47,196 nt of DNA from Planktotalea frisia (GTDB lineage Bacteria > Pseudomonadota > Alphaproteobacteria > Rhodobacterales > Rhodobacteraceae), in assembly GCF_001890925.1 (NCBI RefSeq), contig NZ_MLCB01000101.1:1-47196 (forward strand). Reading direction: 5' to 3'. Positions 1 to 8,859 of the stretch are shown here, piece by piece. Position 1 is the stretch's first letter. Every line of letters begins with the position of its first letter. Below the pieces are notes generated by a model. It had not been told where the DNA came from. It did not search any database and saw only the letters and a list, made by a program, of their open reading frames with translations. The position numbers and the translations under genes are program-made.

Positions 1-149
1 TCAGACAATTTCCGCGTCATAACCCATGAAAAAATTCGGGTTTTGGGGTAGCAGCGGTATATTGAAAAATGATTTACTAAAAAACGCTTTGATACATCGG
101 CAGGATTAAGCTGCCAGCACTCTGAAACACGGCACTTTGTACCTCGCTG
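1..149. other. left edge, no assignable gene
   Basis: No gene can be assigned here. A short open stretch on the plus strand reaches a stop at 49-51 and could be the last codons of a gene entering from the left. The minus strand is also open from 105 down to a TGA at 3-1, but it has no start codon with a ribosome site. Neither tail is recognisable. The stretch lies downstream of the small secreted-protein gene on the minus strand. Confidence 0.4.
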
Positions 150-545
150 CTATACTCCGACCTTCGGCCCAACACAATACAGCGGTTCACCAACTTGCTC
201 GGCCTCATAGAGCTCTGTGCTTTGCGCATCGCCCATAAATGTTGCGCGCAGGCCCGTCGCAGTACGCTCAAACTCCCAGCATTGCGGGTCTGGGCGATCT
301 TCATAGACAAAGCAAATTGCAGGCCCGTCGGCGTACCACTCACCGGACTTGCATTGACCATCCAAGAACGACCATTCCACACGGCGCCCCGGCATATACC
401 GCTCTGCGCCATAGATTTCCCCATCCTCACTGAAATACAGTGTTTTGCCGGTTGTGTAGGCTTCAAACGCATCCGCTGACAAAGGGGCTGCATGGCTGGC
501 CGAGCCGCCAAGCGCGAGCGCACAAAAAACAAGGGCACGTAACAT
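150..545 (-). CDS. small secreted hypothetical protein
   Basis: A 131-residue protein with a clear Sec signal peptide: positive Arg near the start, hydrophobic core at residues 4-14, and an Ala-x-Ala-like cleavage site around residue 19 (SHA/AP). The mature part is acidic, rich in Tyr and Trp, and carries several cysteines that could form disulfides in the periplasm. I chose the second of two close ATGs because GGAG lies 8 bases before it; the first ATG is only 2 bases from that site. It is transcribed divergently from ftsY. No family is recognised and no catalytic motif is evident. Similar short periplasmic proteins are common in Rhodobacteraceae, but no function can be claimed. Confidence 0.7.
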   Translation of the reverse strand: MLRALVFCALALGGSASHAAPLSADAFEAYTTGKTLYFSEDGEIYGAERYMPGRRVEWSFLDGQCKSGEWYADGPAICFVYEDRPDPQCWEFERTATGLRATFMGDAQSTELYEAEQVGEPLYCVGPKVGV

Positions 546-664
546 AGGCATTTCTCCGAATGAGTAATGCCACCCTGCGAGCAAACGGGTGAGGTTTCAA
601 TCCACTTGCTCTTTCAAATTGCGCCAATCGTCTTTAGGTGAAGGGGACTAGCGGAGTTCTGCCC

Positions 665-1918
<1,254 letters not shown>

Positions 1919-1965
1919 GCTTCATCTTTCCAGATAAACTTCGGGGGGGACGCGCAAAGCGTGTC

Positions 1966-1979
1966 GGGGGCTGGCCCCC
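1966..1979. other. GC hairpin before transporter start
   Basis: GGGGG and CCCCC arms flank a four-base loop 12 bases upstream of the DMT-transporter ATG. A weaker hairpin (1949-1965 region) lies just before it. There is no T-run, so a strong Rho-independent terminator is unlikely. It could be an mRNA structure or a small repeat; a similar GGGGC/GCCCC hairpin precedes metZ. Confidence 0.45.
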
Positions 1980-1991
1980 ATCACGCTCTCC

Positions 1992-2900
1992 ATGAGTATC
2001 TCGGACTGGCTTATTTCCCTCGAAGGCACGCCACAAGGGCATGACGTCGCCTTGATTCTTGCCATCATGGCTGCCTTTCTGCATGCCGTCTTTGGTGCTT
2101 TGCAAAAAGGGCGTCACGATCCATGGCTGTCTCGCGGTGCGATTGATGCAAGTTACGGTCTTATGGCGATGCCTTTTGCACTTTTTGTTGTCCCGTGGCC
2201 TGAGCCGCATATGTGGCCGATCTTCGCAGGTGCCTTTCTCATCCACCTTGGCTACAAACTGCTCCAAGCGTTTGCTTATACCAAAGGGGCCTATACGGTT
2301 GTCTACCCTGTGGTGCGCGGCACGGGGCCTTTGTTTACGGTGTTCGGTGCTTACCTCATTTTTGGTGAGACGTTTACCCTTGGCCAATGGTTCGGGGTTC
2401 TAGTTCTGCTCAGCGGCATCTTTGGCCTCGCGTTTTATAACTACATGTACCTCGTTCAAGATCGCGCAACGCTGATGCCTGCCCTTTGGCTCGCCTTTGC
2501 GACGGGCCTTTTCGTGGCGCTCTACACGACCTATGACGCATACGGCATTCGCGCGACGCAGGATCCATTTACGTTTCTCGCATGGTTCTTCTTTATCGAT
2601 GGCATCGCAATCCCGCCGATTGCGTATATGCACTACAAACGGATGTCCAATCCTCCAGCCTTGCCGCCGCTCGCGCTACGCGGCATTGTCGGCGCTTTCA
2701 TCGCATTTGCGTCATTTGGCTCGATTATGCTGGCAACGCGCCTTGACAAGGTGGGCGAAGCGGCCATTTTGCGTGAAACATCGACGGTCTTTGCGGCGCT
2801 CATCGGTTGGCTGGTTTTGAAAGAAACTGTTGGCCCAAGACGGATCGCTTTGATGTCATTGATTGCGCTCGGAGCTGTGATCGTGGAATTTGCAGGTTAA
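1992..2900 (+). CDS. DMT superfamily (EamA-like) transporter
   Basis: A 302-residue integral membrane protein with about ten hydrophobic segments in two similar halves, the layout of EamA/DMT exporters. The motif around YTVVYPVVRGTGPLF in the first half and the LDKVGEAAILRETSTVFAALIGWLVLKE stretch (only partly conserved family-wide) in the second half match the family, where the end of each half holds the conserved G/P-rich helix. The substrate cannot be read from sequence; relatives export amino acids or metabolites. The ATG lacks a good ribosome-binding site and follows a GC hairpin, so the start is moderately certain. yciB starts 18 bases downstream on the same strand, suggesting cotranscription. 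Confidence 0.85.
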   Translation: MSISDWLISLEGTPQGHDVALILAIMAAFLHAVFGALQKGRHDPWLSRGAIDASYGLMAMPFALFVVPWPEPHMWPIFAGAFLIHLGYKLLQAFAYTKGAYTVVYPVVRGTGPLFTVFGAYLIFGETFTLGQWFGVLVLLSGIFGLAFYNYMYLVQDRATLMPALWLAFATGLFVALYTTYDAYGIRATQDPFTFLAWFFFIDGIAIPPIAYMHYKRMSNPPALPPLALRGIVGAFIAFASFGSIMLATRLDKVGEAAILRETSTVFAALIGWLVLKETVGPRRIALMSLIALGAVIVEFAG

Positions 2901-2918
2901 ACGCCGAAAGGGGCCAGA

Positions 2919-3518
2919 ATGGCACAGGAAAAAGACGTCAACCCAATCTTGAAGCAGGTTTTGGAGCTTGGCCCGACGCTGGTGTTTTTCCTGATGTACC
3001 TGCGCATGCGCGACAACAGTTATACTATTTTGGGCACGGAGTATTCCGGCTTCATCATGGCGACGGTCGCCTTTGTGCCCGTCTTGCTGATCGCGATGGG
3101 GATCCTTTGGTATCTCACGGGCAAGCTCAGCCGGATGCAGATTTTTACTGCGTTCATGGTGATTTTCTTCGGTGGTCTTACGGCCTATTTCAACGATGAG
3201 CGCTTCTTCAAGATGAAAACGACGCTGGTTTACGGCTTTTTCGCTGTGATACTGAGCATCGGCTTGGTGCTGGGTAAAAGCTATCTGGCGTTTGTGCTCT
3301 CTGACGCTTTGCCTATGGCGCAAGAAGGGTGGATGATCCTGACACGCCGTCTCACGATGATGTTCGCAGCCCTTGCGGTTGGTAATGAAATCATCTGGCG
3401 CACAATGTCCACGGATGCGTGGGTCAAGATCGAAACCTTCGGCTTCCCGATTCTTTTGTTCGGCTTTCTCTGGGCGCAATTCGCAGCCTTGCAGAAATAC
3501 ATGGACCTTGAGGACTAA
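2919..3518 (+). CDS. yciB: YciB/IspZ-type inner membrane septation protein
   Basis: A 199-residue polytopic protein with five or so transmembrane segments. It carries the family's marks: an N-terminal LELGPTLVFFLMY helix, a central GGLTAYFNDERFFKMK segment and a WRTMSTDAWVKIETFGFPI segment near the C-terminus. YciB (IspZ) is linked in enterobacteria and Shigella to cell envelope integrity and septation, and the biochemical role is not established. It follows the DMT gene by 18 bases, as it does in many Rhodobacteraceae. The start has AAAGGGG about 10 bases upstream. Confidence 0.93.
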   Translation: MAQEKDVNPILKQVLELGPTLVFFLMYLRMRDNSYTILGTEYSGFIMATVAFVPVLLIAMGILWYLTGKLSRMQIFTAFMVIFFGGLTAYFNDERFFKMKTTLVYGFFAVILSIGLVLGKSYLAFVLSDALPMAQEGWMILTRRLTMMFAALAVGNEIIWRTMSTDAWVKIETFGFPILLFGFLWAQFAALQKYMDLED

Positions 3519-3523
3519 GCGCG

Positions 3524-3552
3524 TTGACGCCACGTGGGCGCGCGCCTAAAAA
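3524..3552 (+). promoter_or_regulatory. candidate sigma-70 promoter of metZ leader
   Basis: TTGACG at 3524-3529 and TAAAAA at 3547-3552 are separated by 17 bases. Transcription would start around 3557-3560, at the very first stem of the SAM-II aptamer. The -10 is imperfect, and a start a few bases earlier would be needed to keep the whole stem, so this is a candidate only. Confidence 0.4.
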
Positions 3553-3554
3553 GA

Positions 3555-3607
3555 GGCGTGGCGATTTGATACCGGATTGTGGGCCACGTTAAATATGCCG
3601 CTAAAAG
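3555..3607 (+). promoter_or_regulatory. SAM-II riboswitch upstream of metZ
   Basis: The segment matches the SAM-II (SAM-alpha) pattern: P1 strand CGTGGC at 3557-3562, the conserved GATTTGATACCGGATTG loop element, the returning P1 strand GCCACG at 3583-3588, then GTTAAATATG and the conserved GCTAAAAGG end that closes the pseudoknot. This class binds S-adenosylmethionine and is typically found before metA, metX, metZ or related methionine genes in alphaproteobacteria. It lies 79 bases before the metZ start, as expected for control by SAM level. The match in order and spacing is strong; the structure was not computed. Confidence 0.92.
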
Positions 3608-3652
3608 GTCAATGCTCGGGACCCCCGTTTGCTTGACCGCATCGGGGTTTTT
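3607..3652 (+). terminator. likely riboswitch-controlled terminator/antiterminator
   Basis: ACCCCG (3622-3627, within a run of Cs) pairs with CGGGGT (3643-3648) and is followed by six Ts, a plausible Rho-independent terminator. GGTCAA at 3607-3612 pairs perfectly with TTGACC at 3633-3638. The two helices cross, so they exclude each other. GGTCAA starts inside the end of the SAM-II aptamer, so SAM binding could favour the terminator. A further hairpin, GGGGC/GCCCC at 3657-3669, lies just before the metZ ribosome site. Confidence 0.65.
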
Positions 3653-3685
3653 TCGTGGGGCACTGCCCCGCGCTAGGAGAGCGAT

Positions 3686-4867
3686 ATGAGCCAAGACTGG
3701 AACACGCGCACGAAATTGGTACACAGCGGAACCAAACGCAGCCAATGGAACGAAGTCAGTGAAGCGATATTCCTGACCCAAGGGTTCGTCTACGACACAG
3801 CCGAGCAAGCCGAAGCGCGATTTATCAAAGCTGAGCCGGACGAATATATCTACGCGCGCTATGGCAATCCAACAGTTGCGATGTTCGAAGAACGCATGGC
3901 CGCGATCGAAGGCTGCGAAGCCGGTTTTGCGACGGCCTCTGGCATGGCGGCTGTGAATGGGGCTTTAATGGCTTTTCTCAGTGCGGGCGATCACGTGGTC
4001 GGTTCGCGTGCTTTGTTTGGCTCGTGTCTCTATATCCTAGATGAAATCCTGCCGCGCTTGGGCGTTGAAGTGTCTTTGGTCGATGGGCGCGATTTAGGGG
4101 CTTGGAAAAACGCGATTCGCGAAGACACGAAATTGGTGTTCTTCGAAACGATTTCAAATCCCGCGCTTGAAGTTGTTGATATTAAATCGGTGAGTGCGAT
4201 GGCCCATGCTGTCGGCGCCATTGTTGTCGCGGACAATGTTTTCGCAACACCCGTTTTTTCCAAAGCGGTTGAGCAGGGCGTTGATATTGTTGTGTATTCC
4301 GCGACCAAACATATCGACGGGCAAGGCCGCGCACTCGGTGGTATTATCCTTGGCCCGCAATATTTGATCCGAGGCAAAGTGGAAGCCTATATGAAACACA
4401 CCGGCGGTGCGATGAGCCCGTTCACGGCGTGGATCATGCTCAAAGGTTTAGAGACCATGGATCTGCGCGTGCGCGCGCAAAGCGCGACGGCGGCGAAAAT
4501 GGCAGAGGTGCTTGCGGGACATGAAAGGCTGGAACGCTTGATTTATCCGGGTCATTCAAGCCATCCGCAAAATGCCTTGGTGATGGAGCAGATGGGCAAT
4601 GGCGGCACGATGCTGGCATTCGACGTGAAAGGTGGCAAAGAGGCTGCATTTCGCGTGCTAAATGCGCTGAAAATAGCAGTGATTTCAAACAATCTTGGCG
4701 ATGCAAAAACTATTGCAACGCCGCCCGCTGCGACGACACATCAGCGTTTGCCGCAAGATCAAAAAGAGATGTTGGGTATTACGCCGGGGCTCGTGCGTTT
4801 GAGCCTTGGGATCGAAGACCCTGATGATTTGATTGCTGATGTTCTTCAGGCTCTGGATCACGCTTGA
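3686..4867 (+). CDS. metZ: O-succinylhomoserine sulfhydrylase
   Basis: MetZ is a PLP enzyme that makes homocysteine directly from O-succinyl- (or O-acetyl-) homoserine and sulfide in methionine synthesis. The 393-residue product is full length for the Cys/Met metabolism PLP family. It has the YARYGNPT substrate/phosphate region near residue 52, the EGCEAGFATASGMAA segment, and the PLP lysine K208 in SATKHIDGQGR. AGGAG stands 7 bases before the ATG. The upstream SAM-II riboswitch supports a methionine role and indicates repression when SAM is plentiful. A perfect inverted repeat directly downstream ends the unit. Acyl specificity cannot be decided from sequence. Confidence 0.95.
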   Translation: MSQDWNTRTKLVHSGTKRSQWNEVSEAIFLTQGFVYDTAEQAEARFIKAEPDEYIYARYGNPTVAMFEERMAAIEGCEAGFATASGMAAVNGALMAFLSAGDHVVGSRALFGSCLYILDEILPRLGVEVSLVDGRDLGAWKNAIREDTKLVFFETISNPALEVVDIKSVSAMAHAVGAIVVADNVFATPVFSKAVEQGVDIVVYSATKHIDGQGRALGGIILGPQYLIRGKVEAYMKHTGGAMSPFTAWIMLKGLETMDLRVRAQSATAAKMAEVLAGHERLERLIYPGHSSHPQNALVMEQMGNGGTMLAFDVKGGKEAAFRVLNALKIAVISNNLGDAKTIATPPAATTHQRLPQDQKEMLGITPGLVRLSLGIEDPDDLIADVLQALDHA

Positions 4868-4881
4868 CCCAGAGCGGGTTG

Positions 4882-4901
4882 CGATTTTTCTAGAAAAATC
4901 G
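4882..4901. terminator. bidirectional terminator
   Basis: A perfect 20-base palindrome with arms CGATTTTT and AAAAATCG around CTAG. It lies between the ends of metZ (plus) and the oxygenase gene (minus), and T-rich tracts face both directions, so it likely terminates both transcripts. Confidence 0.75.
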
Positions 4902-4912
4902 GGCGCTTTGCA

Positions 4913-5701
4913 TCATCCAGTGCGCCCGTAAAAGCCAAGTTGTTCCTCTTGGGTAAAGCGCGCGCCCGGGTTTTCGTAATACGTGAACACAGTGACAACA
5001 CGTGGTCGCGGCCCTTGGGCAGGTGTCACGCAATGAGGTGTGTTCACACCGCGAAACACGTTAAGCGTACCCGCTTCTGCATCAAGCGATTGCACGGTGT
5101 CATCCTGCCCTAGAACCAGCTTTTCGACACCTTCGTAGTTTGGATCATCTGCGCTGCGTAAATCGGTGCGATACTGAAATGTGCTGCCCTTTTCGGGCGC
5201 TTGCAAAAGCAAGGTCGTCGTGAACTCAGAGCGATCAAAATGCCAGTTCAGACCTTGCCCCTCGAAATAAGCCATCACGTTCAAACGCGCCAAAGGATCG
5301 TCCATTGCATATAGCGCAGGGCGTTCCATCACTTGCGCAAGGAAATCGACAAAGGGCTGCCATTCATAGAGCTGCGTGACTGCGGTCGGCGCGACTTGAT
5401 CGCCACAAAGCGTCAGGTTTGAAGTGGAAAACTCGTGATAAAGCGCCGAGTCGTCCGGCACATCTGGAATGCTCTTCTTGAAATAGATGTTGTGGTTGCG
5501 CTCATGACGAAAGGCTTCCGATTCAAATTTAGGAAGCGCGTAGTTTAACGTCTCGCGGATCGGCTCCTTGCGCATGAACCCGACAAGATTGAACATCCCG
5601 TTTTGCGCCAGTTCATCGCGGCAACGTTTGACCAGCACCGCGTATTCAGGCGTATCGGGCTGATCGAGCGGGTATGTTTCCAGATCAAGTATCGTCTTCA
5701 T
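4913..5701 (-). CDS. 2OG-Fe(II) oxygenase, amino-acid hydroxylase-like
   Basis: A 262-residue cupin-fold oxygenase. The iron ligands are visible: H154-F-D156 in NWHFDRSEF and the distal H223 in NTPHCVTPA, followed by an arginine (R232/R234) suited to binding 2-oxoglutarate. The local pattern HFDxSEFTxTLLLQ and the RPR-VVTVFTY strand resemble the group that contains the free-amino-acid halogenases of the BesD type. Those replace the Asp with Gly, while this protein keeps Asp and so should hydroxylate. The ATG at 5701 is preferred over an upstream TTG because of an AGAG site 6-9 bases before it. It is divergent from folE2. The substrate is unknown. Confidence 0.8.
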   Translation of the reverse strand: MKTILDLETYPLDQPDTPEYAVLVKRCRDELAQNGMFNLVGFMRKEPIRETLNYALPKFESEAFRHERNHNIYFKKSIPDVPDDSALYHEFSTSNLTLCGDQVAPTAVTQLYEWQPFVDFLAQVMERPALYAMDDPLARLNVMAYFEGQGLNWHFDRSEFTTTLLLQAPEKGSTFQYRTDLRSADDPNYEGVEKLVLGQDDTVQSLDAEAGTLNVFRGVNTPHCVTPAQGPRPRVVTVFTYYENPGARFTQEEQLGFYGRTG

Positions 5702-5876
5702 TACAGCTCTTTCCAAAAAGATTACTCGCCATGTTTAACAGTCTGTTTTTTCTTGGGAAGTCACTTTTGAGCACTTTTGCATCGCCTTTGCCCGCTGTTG
5801 TGTCTGAAAAAGCATGGAAACTTGCGATTACAATCCTTAATAGTGGGCGCACAGATTGCTTTCGGGGGAGGCGGGA

Positions 5877-6968
5877 ATGAATATTCAGACGCCAGTCGCA
5901 GATGAAATTGCCACGCGTGAAGAAGCACAAGCTGCGCTTGTGGCTCTGATGAGCTGGGCACGCGGCGCGAGCACGCAGGAATTGAATGCAATTGATCCCA
6001 AATTGCGCGCGCTTATCGGTAGCAACGAATACCCCGATCTGATCAACGACTACCCCGAGAATTTCGTCGTTGATCCCGCTTACAAAGCGACCTTGCCGGA
6101 TTTACAAAACGGACCAAGTTCGCTCATCCGTGGTTCGCAGCAACTTATCCAGCACGTAGGTATTTCAAATTTCCCCCTGCCGATCCGATTTCACACCAAA
6201 CATGGCAATGATCTGACGCTTGAGACGTCCGTCACAGGGACCGTCAGCCTTGATGCGGATAAGAAGGGCATCAACATGTCCCGCATCATGCGCACGTTTT
6301 ATCGTCGCGCTGAAGAAACATTTAGCTTTGATGTGATCGAAGCGGCGCTTGATGATTACAAGTCCGATTTAGAGAGCTTTGATGCGCGCCTACAGATGCG
6401 CTTTTCGTTCCCCGTGAAGATCGAAAGCCTGCGCTCTGGGCTGTCGGGCTATCAATACTATGATATTTCAATGGAGCTGGCTGAACAGAACGGCGTGCGG
6501 CAGAAGTTCATGCATGTGGATTATGTGTATTCATCAACGTGCCCTTGCTCTCTGGAACTCAGCGAACACGCGCGGCGAACCCGTGGACAGTTGGCGACGC
6601 CGCATTCGCAGCGCTCTGTCGCGCGGATTTCGGTGGAACTGATCGGAAAATCCATTCTTTGGTTCGAAGACTTGATTGATCATTGCCGCAAGGCTGTACC
6701 CACAGAGACGCAAGTCATGGTCAAACGCGAGGACGAGCAAGCCTTTGCAGAGCTTAACGCTGCCAACCCGATTTTTGTTGAAGACGCGGCGCGGCTGTTT
6801 TGCGAACAACTGCTCAAAGACGAGCGGATCGGAGATTTCCGCGTGGTCGCATCCCATCAAGAAAGCCTGCACAGTCACGACGCTGTGAGCATTTTGACCG
6901 AAGGCCCAAGCTTTGCGGCGACCAGCATTGATCCCAAATTGTTCAGCACACTTTTTCACGTGGGTTAA
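5877..6968 (+). CDS. folE2: GTP cyclohydrolase FolE2 (type IB)
   Basis: FolE2 catalyses the first step of folate (and queuosine-type) pterin synthesis, GTP to 7,8-dihydroneopterin triphosphate, using a metal other than obligate zinc. The 363-residue product is of usual length for the Rhodobacteraceae form. It contains the STCPCSLELSEHA segment with catalytic-site cysteine near C222, the TPHSQRS motif, and the C-terminal ASHQESLHSHDA segment. A purine-rich GGGGGAGG site precedes the ATG at 5877; an upstream in-frame start was rejected. It is monocistronic here, divergent from the oxygenase. No convincing Zur palindrome is visible upstream. The other pterin genes folB and folP are 13 kb away in this window. 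Confidence 0.95.
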   Translation: MNIQTPVADEIATREEAQAALVALMSWARGASTQELNAIDPKLRALIGSNEYPDLINDYPENFVVDPAYKATLPDLQNGPSSLIRGSQQLIQHVGISNFPLPIRFHTKHGNDLTLETSVTGTVSLDADKKGINMSRIMRTFYRRAEETFSFDVIEAALDDYKSDLESFDARLQMRFSFPVKIESLRSGLSGYQYYDISMELAEQNGVRQKFMHVDYVYSSTCPCSLELSEHARRTRGQLATPHSQRSVARISVELIGKSILWFEDLIDHCRKAVPTETQVMVKREDEQAFAELNAANPIFVEDAARLFCEQLLKDERIGDFRVVASHQESLHSHDAVSILTEGPSFAATSIDPKLFSTLFHVG

Positions 6969-7092
6969 CGTCAGGGCAGCAATGCGACCAGTGCAATGCT
7001 GCAATGCAGAATGAGCAAAGTTGTTGCCCTACCAATGACTTAGAGCGTGGCCTATATAATCCTCAACAGCAATTCAGCTAATGAGGTTTCAC

Positions 7093-7320
7093 ATGGCAGC
7101 TCTCGATTTTGGCGCAACAAGCGCATCTACATCTTCTTCCGCATCTTTCTTGAAGCGCGTTGGCGCTGGCATCTGGGACGTGCTTGTCCAAATGGGTCAC
7201 GCTCGTGCGCGCACGGCTGAGATGCAGTACTACATGGACATGAGCGATGCCGAGTTGGCTGAAAAAGGCCTGCGTCGTGAAGACATCGTACGTCACGTTT
7301 TCCGCGGCATGCTCATTTAA
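7093..7320 (+). CDS. DUF1127 small arginine-rich protein
   Basis: A 75-residue protein with the DUF1127 pattern in its second half: RARTAEMQYYMDMSDAELAEKGLRRED-type helix pair (residues about 36-60) followed by an I-V-R-H-V-F end. DUF1127 proteins are short and arginine-rich; in alphaproteobacteria some affect small-RNA turnover and phosphate or stress responses, but the activity of this one is not known. GAGG stands 6 bases before the second ATG at 7093, so I start there rather than at 7081. A TATAAT at 7055-7060 may be its -10 box, but no matching -35 is seen. It stands alone before trkH. Confidence 0.88.
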   Translation: MAALDFGATSASTSSSASFLKRVGAGIWDVLVQMGHARARTAEMQYYMDMSDAELAEKGLRREDIVRHVFRGMLI

Positions 7321-7409
7321 CGCACCCACATCACACAAAAGCAATCTGCGCCGCGAATGAGCGCGCGGATGCTTGACAGGGCAGGGGTGCTGAGACAAGC
7401 CTGCGAGCT

Positions 7410-8858
7410 ATGTTGGACCTGCGCCCAGTTGGATATGTGATCGGCCTTTTGGTCATGATGCTTGGTATGGCGATGCTGTTACCTTTGCTCGTGGACTTGG
7501 CCGAAGCGCGTGGGCATTGGCCCGCATTTTTACAAAGCGCACTGATCACATCGCTTGTCGGTGGTTTGGTCGCCTTGGCTTGCTCCAACGGGGTTAAAGA
7601 GGGCCTCAGCATTCAGCAGACCTTTTTGCTGACCACTGGCGTCTGGCTTGCGCTGCCTTTGTTTGGCGCATTGCCCTTTATGTTTGGCGAGACAGAGCTG
7701 CGTTTTGTCGATGCGTTTTTTGAGGCAATGTCGGGCCTGACAACAACCGGCTCTACCGTGATCTCTGGCCTAGACGATCTGCCCAAAGGACTGCTGCTGT
7801 GGCGCGGCCTGATGCAATGGATCGGCGGCGTAGGTATCATTGTTGTGGCGATGGTATTTCTGCCTGAGTTGCGTGTAGGCGGTATGCAGATTTTCCGCGC
7901 GGAAGGCTTTGATACCATGGGTAAAATCCTGCCGCGCGCGACTGCGATTGCCTCGCAAATTTCTTATATCTATGTCGGAATTACGCTGGCTTGCGCGATG
8001 TCTTACATGCTGCTTGGCATGAATGCGTTCGATGCGAGCGTGCATTCGATGACCACAGTCGCCACAGGTGGTTTTGCAAATTACGACGCATCTTTCGGAG
8101 TTTTTTCCGGTCCGATAGAATATGCGGCATCTTTCTTCATGGTGCTCGCAGCCCTACCTTTTGTGCGCTACGTGCAGCTTTTGAACGGCAACCAGTTTGC
8201 GGTTTGGCGTGATGCGCAAGTGCGCGGGTTTTTGATGACAATTGCTGTGTTGGTTGTCATCTGTGCTGCTGTGCTTGCGCTGGCTCAGGACCGTGCGTTC
8301 GAACCTGCGTTTCGCCGCGCCCTATTCAACATTATCTCCATCGTTTCGGGCACGGGTTACGCGAGCGCGGATTACATGCTTTGGGGCTCTTTCCTCGTAT
8401 CGCTCTTCTTCTTTGCGGGCCTTATCGGTGGGTGCGCTGGATCGACGGCGTGCTCTGTGAAAATTTTTCGCTACCAGTTGTTGTTCGCGTCGATCAAAAC
8501 GCAGATTAAACGCATCCATTCTCCGAACGGCATCTTTTCGCCCCGCTATGAGGGCCGCGCAGTGGGTGAGGACGTTCTAAGCTCTGTGATGTCTTTCTTT
8601 GTTTTCTTCGTGGTCACTTTGGGCGTGCTGGCTGTGGCGTTGAGCCTGACAGGGCTTGATATGATCACAGCGCTTTCCGGCGCGTCCGCGGCTTTGGCGA
8701 ACATCGGTCCGGGCCTGGGGCCAGAAATTGGCCCTGCTGGCAACTATGGCGGATTGAATGACCCTGCAAAATGGCTGCTCGCGATTGGTATGTTGATTGG
8801 CCGTCTCGAACTATTGGCGGTTTACGCCATTCTTACCGTCGGATTTTGGAGAGGCTGA
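7410..8858 (+). CDS. trkH: TrkH-family potassium uptake protein
   Basis: A 482-residue K+ channel-like transporter of the TrkH/KtrB superfamily, which works in the inner membrane with a cytosolic TrkA/KtrA subunit not encoded nearby. Four pore-loop filter segments are visible in order: LTTTGST near residue 111, TTVATGGF near 215, VSGTGYASAD near 311 and ANIGPGLGP near 430, each placed between paired membrane helices. Length and order are normal. The stop codon is followed after one base by the start of the ThDP decarboxylase gene, so the two are translationally close and probably one transcript, an unexpected partnership functionally. Confidence 0.94.
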   Translation: MLDLRPVGYVIGLLVMMLGMAMLLPLLVDLAEARGHWPAFLQSALITSLVGGLVALACSNGVKEGLSIQQTFLLTTGVWLALPLFGALPFMFGETELRFVDAFFEAMSGLTTTGSTVISGLDDLPKGLLLWRGLMQWIGGVGIIVVAMVFLPELRVGGMQIFRAEGFDTMGKILPRATAIASQISYIYVGITLACAMSYMLLGMNAFDASVHSMTTVATGGFANYDASFGVFSGPIEYAASFFMVLAALPFVRYVQLLNGNQFAVWRDAQVRGFLMTIAVLVVICAAVLALAQDRAFEPAFRRALFNIISIVSGTGYASADYMLWGSFLVSLFFFAGLIGGCAGSTACSVKIFRYQLLFASIKTQIKRIHSPNGIFSPRYEGRAVGEDVLSSVMSFFVFFVVTLGVLAVALSLTGLDMITALSGASAALANIGPGLGPEIGPAGNYGGLNDPAKWLLAIGMLIGRLELLAVYAILTVGFWRG

Positions 8859-8859
8859 T

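Noticed and set aside
77-538. 153-residue minus-strand reading frame overlapping the small secreted-protein gene
   Set aside because: It has no signal, motif or ribosome site, and the overlapping frame has a clear signal peptide and Shine-Dalgarno site.
5702-5876. Zur box in front of folE2
   Set aside because: FolE2 genes are often zinc-controlled, but no convincing palindrome of the Zur type is visible in the spacer.
7055-7060. TATAAT before the DUF1127 gene as a sure promoter
   Set aside because: No -35-like hexamer lies 16-18 bases upstream, so it is mentioned only as a possibility.
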